Below, piece after piece: positions 24,801 through 33,800 of a stretch of 35,742 nt of DNA. The translations under genes and the position numbers were made by a program. Source of the DNA: Hondaea fermentalgiana (Eukaryota; Sar; Bigyra; Thraustochytrida; Thraustochytriidae); NCBI GenBank assembly GCA_014084085.1, contig NPFB01000040.1, positions 898,173 through 933,914 of the forward strand, in the 5' to 3' direction. Every line of letters begins with the position of its first letter. Position 1 is the first letter of the stretch. The notes below the pieces were generated by a model. It was not told where the DNA came from and did not search any database. It worked only from the letters and a program-made list of their open reading frames with translations.

Positions 24801-27800
24801 TCGAACAGTCGGGGTCCATCCTCCTGTCGACTGGTTCCACTGATGAAGAGGGTGAGACAGCTGGTTCCATCGAGTTGTCGGTAGGCGCAACTGCAACTGG
24901 TGATGGCGCCTCAATCATCGCGCGCGCTGGAAAAGCCACAGGCGAGGCAAGCTCGGGAGGTGGAATCGACCTTTTCGCCGGCTCAAGCCAGGATGGTGTT
25001 GGCGGACTCACGCGAATTTCAGGAGGTGCCTCTACGTCGGGTTCGCAAGCTGGCTCCGTCTCCATTATTGGAGGTGAAGCCGCCAAGGGCATCGGAGGGC
25101 ATATCAACCTCACGGCTGGAGTTGGCCAGTCACTGGGCGGCTCTCTTGCGTTTCGTGGCGGAGAGGCCCTTGAGAGTGGCGGAAACGTTGAAGTGGAATC
25201 CGGTGCTGCGACCCGAGGTGAATCTGGGTTTCTTAAAATGCGAAGCGCAGACTCCTCGCAAGGAGATTCGGGTGCAGTCCTTGTCGAGTCCGGTTCTAGC
25301 AGATCCGAAAAGTCGGGGTCCCTCGAGTTCAAATCCGGTGACGCTAGGTCCTCGGGCAGCGTCTCTCTCTCAACCGGCGCTTCTTCGTCTGGATCTGGCA
25401 ATTTGCTCATGGCCACAGGCGATTCAACCTCTTCAGCTGCGGGCACCGTGCAACTGACGGGAGGCGCTTCCACAGCTAGTACTGGCGGCAGCATCGAAGT
25501 TACGGGCGGACATGGAAATCGTAATGGTGGCAGCATTCGCCTTGCGACTGGAGAGGGTCTCTCGAGTGGTACTTTTGAAGCCGGAACTGGTGAGGCCACT
25601 TCACAATCAGGGAATGTGGTACTGTCGACGGGCGAGTCCATCAAAACGGGTGCGGTGCATCTTCTTTCCGGAAATGCTTCTACGCAAGCCGGAGGTGTGC
25701 TCATCCAGGCCGGAATTTCTCGTGCAACGACCAAAGGCGCGAGCGTGACGGTCGCATCGGGTGGAACCAGGGGCGCCGGCGCCGAGACGGGAGACATTGT
25801 ACTTTTTACTGCGTCTTCCGAGCTCGGTTCTTCTGGCCTTGTCAACCTCACTGGAGGCTATGGCGCCCGCCAGGGTGGCTCTGTTTTCCTTGCTGGTGGT
25901 TCGTCGATCTTGAAGGGCGGAAATATCAATTTGCGCGCGGGCGGCGCATCCCAAGGTTCTGCCGGTGATGTGAGCTTCTTGGCCGGAAATGCCTCGAGCA
26001 GCGCATCCGCTGGCAGTGTTGAAATCCGCGCAGGAAATGGCGAGGCGTTTCCCGGAGGAGACGTTCTCATCTCTGGCGGCGCGAGCTCGCTCTCAAAGAG
26101 CGGCAGCGTCTCTATTGAGACCACCAAAGGTTTCTCGAGCGGTTCCGGTGCAATCACTCTCGCAACGGGTGCTGGCGATGGCGGTCCAACTGGCCGTTTG
26201 AGTTTACGCACGGGAGACTCGGGCTCAGCCGCTGCTGGTAACGTCGAAATCGCTGCGGGCAAGAGCTCCAAGACAGCGGGTTCGACCGTCGCCATCATTG
26301 CTGGCAACACAACAGGTAGCAATTATGGTGGCACTGTGCAAATTCAGGGTGGTGCGACCGCAACTGGAAAAGGCGGTTTGCTTCATCTTCTTTCTGGCAC
26401 CAGCACGTCTGGGTCAACCGGTGACATCATGCTCGAAACCAGCCGTGGACAGGGCTCTGGTAACGTGACGATCCGATCCGGCATTGGCAGCCAGGTCTCT
26501 GGCCCAGTGCTCATGGCGTCTGGTAACACAACCGAGGGTAAGAGCGGAGACGTCAGGATTGAAGTGGGCGCTGCGACATCAACCACGGCGTCTCCGGGCA
26601 CTCTTCGGATCCATGGTGGACATGCTGTTGGTCGATCAACACCAGGTGGTGCTATTGTGATGGAAAGTGGGGCTCACGCGGGTGCCAACTCCAGTGGAAC
26701 GATCTCCATTCGAAGCGCTGACAGCAAGCAATCGGGGACGGGATCTATTTCGCTAGCGTCAGGTAGCGGACCAGCCTCGAGCGGAGACGTTAGCATTCGA
26801 ACAGGAGACTCGACCAGTACGGGTGCCGCTGGAGATATTCTTCTTTCTGTTGGGGCTACGTCTCTGTCGGAAGCCCAAGGTGGATCGATTTCAGCGCTCG
26901 CCGGAGCTTCTAAGGAAGGTGCTGGCGGGGACATCACGCTCACGACCGGTTCAGGGGCGACCACTTCGGGCCAACTTAACCTTGCCACTAGCAAGGCTGG
27001 TGATGGCAACAGCGGTTCTGCATTTCTCTCTACTGGTGACGCTGCTGAAGTTTCGGGCTCGATGACTATCTCCACTGGTGATGCTTCGGACGGTGGTGCG
27101 GGCAACCTAACCTTGCAAGGAGGGCGCTCGTGGTCGATGTCTGGAGGCAACGTTGATCTCATCGGGGGCGCTGGCCAGCAAGGAGGTGGGCGCATTCAGC
27201 TAGAAGCCGGTGCCACGACACAGGGCCAAGGCGCAGCGATAACTCTTGTCGCCGGCGAGAGCGCATCTGGGCCTGGTGGAAATGTTAGAATTGCTGCTGG
27301 GGAGGGCTCAAGCCTTGGTGGCGCAATTGAAGTCGTCACGGGGACCGGAGCTGCGCAATCAGGGGCCATCTCGGTCGGAACCGCAGCGGCAACTTTGACG
27401 GACGCGACCTCGGGCGCAATCGATATGAGCACTGGGTCTGCGAGCGGCGCCGCGGGAGCTATTGCAATCAAGGTTGGCCAGACCACCGCAGGGCCTTCCG
27501 GCGGAGCGTTTGATCTTGCGTCAGGAACAGCTACGGCTGGTAGCAGCGTGGGCGGTCGCCTTAGCTTGCAGGCTGGAAACGGCACTGGAACAGGTGGCAC
27601 GGCGACCCTTCGTGCGGGCCACTCGCCTTCCGGTTCAGGAGGCAACTTGACTATTGCTGCAGGTTTTGGCCAAGGTCGAGGCGGCCACGTCAAACTGCAA
27701 GGCGGTGCGAGTGTTTCGGGCATCGCCGGAGACGTTCGCATCACTGGTGGAGACAGCGCGGGGACGAGTCGTGCAGGATCGGTCCACATATCCGCCGGTG

Positions 27801-30800
27801 ACTCTGTCGGTGCGGCCGTGGGCGCCGATGTTGTTGTACGTTCTGGTCATAGCTCGCAAGGCGTTTCCGGGTTGGTGAATGTCAGTACGGCTGCAGCAGA
27901 CGGCTCGAGCGGACCTTTGAGCCTGTTCTCCGGCTCTGCCGGCGCAGCCTCTGGGGACGTTACCATCCAGACGGGGCAAGCCGGCGGTGCCGCGGGCAAT
28001 ATTCGCGTACAGGCCGGATCTTCGCTTTCTGCCGACACCGGGGCGCACGTTCTCATCAATGCGGGGGCAGTCACGGCTTCGCGCGCGACGGGTGGGGCCC
28101 TCAACTTGACCGCAGGGCTTTCGTCGACCGGCGTTGGAGGCGCCGTTGCTCTCCGTGCAGGCTCCAGTAACGAAAACATGGGCGGCAAGGTGCTCGTGTC
28201 GAGCGGCTCGGGACCTTCAGGATCGGGTCAGGTGACGCTCGAGAGCGCCTCGGCGGCAAGCGAAGCATCGGGAGCCGTAACTCTTCAATCGGGTGCGTCA
28301 CCATCCGGGGTGTCTGGGAGTGTGACGGTCGCGTCCGGATCGGGTCTCCAAGGTGGCGCCATTTCTTTGCTTGTTGGAAATTCAACTCGTGAGACGGGAG
28401 GAGATGTCACGATTAATGCCGGTCGAACATCGACCACCGCAACGGCTGGCTCGGTGCGGGTAAATGCTGGTACGTCAACCGGTGGAATGGGTGGAAGTGC
28501 CGTCATTCTTGGAGGCGTGGGTGCTACACAAGGAGGCAACGCAACTCTGGGGACTGGCGCGGCGTCAAACGGTGCATCAGGTTCCCTCTCTCTCTTTACC
28601 GCCGATGCAGTCAGCGCTGGGTCCGGATCTGCCACACTGAAGACTGGCACCGCGAGCGCTGGGAGCACAGGCAAGCTGACCCTTGCCACGGGTACGGCAA
28701 GTGCCGGAGCAGCCGGAAACATTGATGTTGTTGCTGGGTCGAGCGCATCTGCCAACGGGGCTCAAGTCCGTGTGAATGCCGGCAATGCGACACGCGCAGG
28801 CATTGGTGGGGACGTCCTCATTGGCGGTGGACATGCGCTCTCAGCGGCCCGCGGTGGACATGTTAGTGTTTCTGCAGGCAGTTCAACGAGAGGCACTGGA
28901 GGTCAAGTGGCCGTTCTCTCCGGTGATGGTGCTGTCATGTCCGGAAGCGCGAGCTTTGGAAGCGCCAATGGCACAGCCTCTAGCGGTGGTGTCTCTTTGC
29001 GTTCCGGAGTTGCGGCGGCTGGCGCGAGTGGCTCCGTTCGCATTGCCACTGGCGACGCTTCAGCGTCAGCTGGTTCCATCTCAGTTGAGGCAGGTGCCTC
29101 TCAGCAGCAAGCTGGCGCAGACGTTCAAGTGTCGGCTGGTGCGAGCTCTTCGGCAGAGGGCGGAAGCATTCGTTTGACGTCGGGAGCCGGAGTTAGTGAG
29201 AGCGGCGAGCTTGTGATGAGCACCGCAAACGCTGCCTCGCTTTCCGGTGGCATCACGCTAACGAGTGGTGCTTCGAGCCAGGAATCTGGGGCTGTACAAT
29301 TGGGCTCCGGTATGGCACCCTCAAAAACAGGAAATGTGGACGTCATGGTCGGAGATGCAGCCACCGGCCAGGGCGGCAATCTTACCCTGCAAAGTGGCTT
29401 TAGCGGCGGAAGTCGCGTGGGGGGGCGCGTTCTCATTCAAGCCGGCTCGTCCGCGGCATCCAGCGGTGGTAGCGTCGATATCGCGGCGGGTTCTGCGCAG
29501 GGTGCAGGATCTTCGGCAGGTGGTACGGTTACGATCACTTCTGGAGGTGGCACGGCGGCGTCAGGCGCAGTGCTCGTTTCAACTCCCAAATCAGCCGTCT
29601 CTGGATCCATTCGCATTGCAAGTGGTAACGCCACAACCTCATCTGGTGGAATCGCCATTGCCGTGGGCGAGGGCAGCGCGGCTGGCGCGCTTCTCCTGGC
29701 TGGCGGCAAATCAACATCGCGGACCCAAGGTGGCTCGCTGACTATGCACGCCGGCGCGAGTACAAGCGGAATGGGTGGCAACGCCGTCTTGCGAGGCGGC
29801 AACGCCACCGGTGGCTCGGCGCAGGGTGGGGCCCTCCATCTCGCCTCTGGTTCGAGCGTTGGCGGCGAGAGCGGGGGTATTCTGCTCGAGACCCCTGCCG
29901 CAGTTAGCGCTGCTTCCGGCGCTGTCGTACTGCAGACGGGCGACTCGAGCACGGAGCGTTCGGGTGCGTTTCTCGTTCAAACGGGCAACGCGTCGTCGGA
30001 TTCCGCCGGGGACATTTCTGTGCATGTTGGTAACTCACTCGGCGGTGACGCCGACGGCGGTATGGTAAATATCCGTGCTGGAGCCGCTTCGGGCAAAGGA
30101 TCGGGAGGAAATCTAGTTTTGACGAGCGGTACCAGTGGCTCCGGTGGCTCGGGTGGAGACATCCTGGTGCAAGGTGGCTCGGGAGCTTCCTCAGGCGGGT
30201 CGATTCGTGTTCAAAGCGGATCGTCCTCTACGCTGCAGTCAGGAGAGGTCCTGATCAGTTCTGCGGACGCAAGCGCGGCCGGCGTAGCAAGTGGACCCGT
30301 TCGCATTGCCACGGGCGTCGTAGCAAGTGGAACAGCTGGGAACCTGACTCTCGAGGGCGGCCAGTCGCAAGGATCTGGGTCCGGAGGCCACGTCCGCATC
30401 GCTGCTGGTTCATCGGCTGATCGAGCAGGCGGAAGCGTAGAAGTCGCGACGGGGTCGTCGACTGCGACAACCAGCGGGAACCTGACCCTCAGCTCTGGAA
30501 GTGGCCCGTCGAGCGGCTCTATTCAGATTGCCTCTGGGGCAACCTCAGCAGGCAGGGGTGGCAACATTCGTATTGCCGTGGGCGCATCGGCGGGGTCCAT
30601 TTACGATGGTGGCAATGTAACACTTGCAGCAGGTTCTGCGACCCGGCGTGGTGGCCAGGTTCTCGTGCATGGCGGTGACAGTGCGACCGCAGAAGGCGGC
30701 GCGATTGTAATCAGTGCCGGTGCTTCGGAGTCAGCTGTCGGCGGGGCTGTGGCGCTTCGATCCGGCGCCAGCGAGACTTCTGATTCAGGCGACGTCGAAA

Positions 30801-33800
30801 TTTCCACCCCAGACGCTGAGCGCTCGGGCGCCGTGTCTGGTGACATATTGCTTGAGACGGGTCTCGGAATTGGGGCACAGGCAGGCCGGATTGCTCTCGT
30901 TTCTGGAAATGGCCAGAGCAGTCGCGGCGGCGAGATTGTTGCAACCGCAGGCAACTCCACAAAGGGCTCGGGTGGCGGAATCTCCCTTCAAGCTGGAGCG
31001 AGTTCCGATACTTCGCTTGCGGATAGCGACGGTGGCGCGATTCGCCTTGCCTCTGGTGATGGCAATGCCGGGGGCGGAAATATCACCCTGGTTGGTGGAT
31101 CCGGAAGTAGCTTGAGCGGCGGGTCTGTGCGCGTTTTGACGGGCGCGAGCTCTCGCGCTGTCAGTGGTGAATTTTCTGTGGAGACGGCGGCTTCCAGCAC
31201 ATCAGGCCGAATTAGACTCGCAACTGGATCGGGTGCGGCCGGTGCATCCGGTGAAATCTCGTTGCAAACGGGCACGGCCAAAAGCGGCAGTGCTGGAAGT
31301 GTGCGCGTCTCTGCGGGCGAGTCGCCTGCGGGCCGCGGTGCGGCCGTCATGATCGCTGCAGGGGCGTCTGGTCTCTATTCAGGAGGTAACATTACCCTTG
31401 AGACTGGCGAGGGTGCGACTAATGGTGGTAATCTTGTCATGAGCACCGGTGCCGGCCTTGGTGGGCGCGGAGGACACGTGCTTGTCACAGCAGGCGAGTC
31501 AATGAGTGACGATGGAGCTGCAATCGTCTTTCAGGCTGGGTCCACGAGTGGTAACTTTGCAACGGGAGGAAATCTTTCGTTCTGGGGTGGAAGTGGATAC
31601 AGCGGTGGTCCTGTGGAGTTCTATGGCGGCAACGCGACCAAGGGGGCCGGCGGAAATATGAAACTTTTGTCGGGTGGAAGCGAATCAGGTGACAGCGGAG
31701 ATGTACTCGTGCACACCGCTGACGCTTTGTCCAGTGGCTCCAGTGGAAAGGTTCATTTTACATCTGGGTCAGCTGAAGCTGGCGATACGGGAGATCTTCT
31801 TTTTGCCACTGGTGACTCCGCAGATGGCCACGCCGGTGGTGTTTCTGTGCTGGTAGGCGACTCTGCTTCTGGAGTTGGAGGCGATGTGGTCATTCAGGCA
31901 GGTAGCAGCGAAAGCGAAACGGGAGGTTCTGTTTCGATCGCCGCGGGCTTTGGACAGAAGACCACAAGCGGGTCCGTTCTCATTCATTCCGAGGATTCGG
32001 GTCCTCTTGGTCGGAGCGGGAGTATTCAATTCTACACTGGTGCTGCTGCTGTCGGTGCGAGTGGTAGTATCTCATTCGAGACGGGTGACAGTGCCAATGG
32101 GGCCTCTGGAAACATGTGGTTCTCCCCTGGTCTTGGCAAGTTTGATCGTGGTGGCAATGTGTCATTCACTGGAGGTTCGAGCACGACCCATCGCGGTGGC
32201 CAGGTGAGCTTCGATACAGGCCGAGGACTTGCAACATCGAGTGGAGACTTGTTCTTTGCAACGGGTGATGCTGGTAGATCTGGCATCAGTGGCCAGATTC
32301 TCTTGCGCACCGGGACTTCCTCCCAAGGCTCGAGTGGAACAGTCCACTTTTCAACGGGCAAGGCCCTGAGCGGAAGTGCCGGTAACATTGAGTTTTATGT
32401 TGGCAACTCCACTGATTCGCGTGGTGGAAACATCACAATGGTGGCCGGTACGAGTAACTCGCGCGCTGGCGGCAACGTACAAATTTATTCTGGTTCAGGC
32501 ACCAGCTCTTCGAGCGGGAATGTGACAATTGCATCTCGTGAGGCAGGGACCTCTGGCGTGAGCGGAGAGCTTCAACTCTTTACTGGGAACAGCATCAAGG
32601 CAAACACCGGACTCATCAACATAACGACCGGGTCTGCTCCAGCTGGGCGAGCAGGCCGCTTTCATGTGCAAGTTGGGCTTTCCGGCTCTGGTGCGGGAGG
32701 CAGCGTGTTCGTGGCAGCCGGAAACAGCACCAAGGCTACGGGCGGTGGCATTGTCATTCGCTCTGGTTCGGGCGAGGCCACTTCGAGCGGAAAGATCAAT
32801 CTCTACACGCCAAATGCCGGGGTCAAGGGGCAAAGCGGAGATATCGCCGTTTGGACAGGAAACTCGACCGTAGGTCGAACTGGAAGCTTAAGCTTCGTCA
32901 CGGGCACCTCGTCCAAGGGTGCTGCAGGCAATGTGCAGATTTTCGTGGGCGCTTCGACAGGCATTAAGGGTGGTCATGTTAACATTACTGCCGGTACGAG
33001 TGACGAGCTAACTGGCGGTGATATCTACCTGCAATCGGGAAATGGTACTGCCACGTCTAGCGGTAAAATTGTCATCGAGACGGCCCGGGCTGGTCTACTC
33101 GGCGCCACTGGCATGGTTGCGGTCCGTTCGGGCGACGCCAGTGCTGGAAGCACAGGTGAGGTGCAGCTGACGACTGGTCGTGCCTCGACCGGTCGCGCCG
33201 GCAACATTTCCTTGACTGTTGGATCCGGGGACTCTGGCGCTGGAGGCGACATCACTCTGTCAGCTGGGCCCACCCGAGGGGTGCTTGGTCTCACCGGAGG
33301 TGGTATTAGCATGGTTTCTGGCAAGTCGGCAGAGTTCTCAAGCGGCAGCATTTACATTGCTACGAGCAACGCTGGAAACAGTGGCGTGAGTGGTGCCATG
33401 AGTCTCAGCACAGGTATTGCGACCCTCGGCTCGAGTGGAGAGATTCAATTGGAGACTGGTCGATCTTCGCTTGGTGGCAAGGGCGGTGACATCAGCCTGG
33501 TCGTTGGCAAGGGAACTCTAAATGAAGGAGGTGACGTGAAGGTCCGCGCTGGCAACACCACGCACGAAACAGGTGGGTCCATCTCCTTGTACTCTGGCTA
33601 TGGTTCTGCGACCTCAAGCGGCGCCATCACGTTGAAGACGCTGAATTCGGGCCTCACCGGAGTGAGCGGTCCTGTGCTGGTTTCTACTGGGACCACAACA
33701 TACGGTGCTTCTGGTGAGATTCGTCTCTCGACTGGAACAGCGCTTTCGTCGAATGGCGGGGCTATCAGTCTCTTGGTTGGCACGGGCGACACTCAAGGCG

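Noticed and set aside
24457..25851. A 464-codon open frame on the minus strand, with others such as 8302-9258 and 9355-10161
   Set aside because: They mirror the repeat array: proline/serine/alanine-rich translations arise from reading the complement of Gly/Ser/Thr codons. They have no domain signature and lie wholly inside the coding frame of the giant gene.
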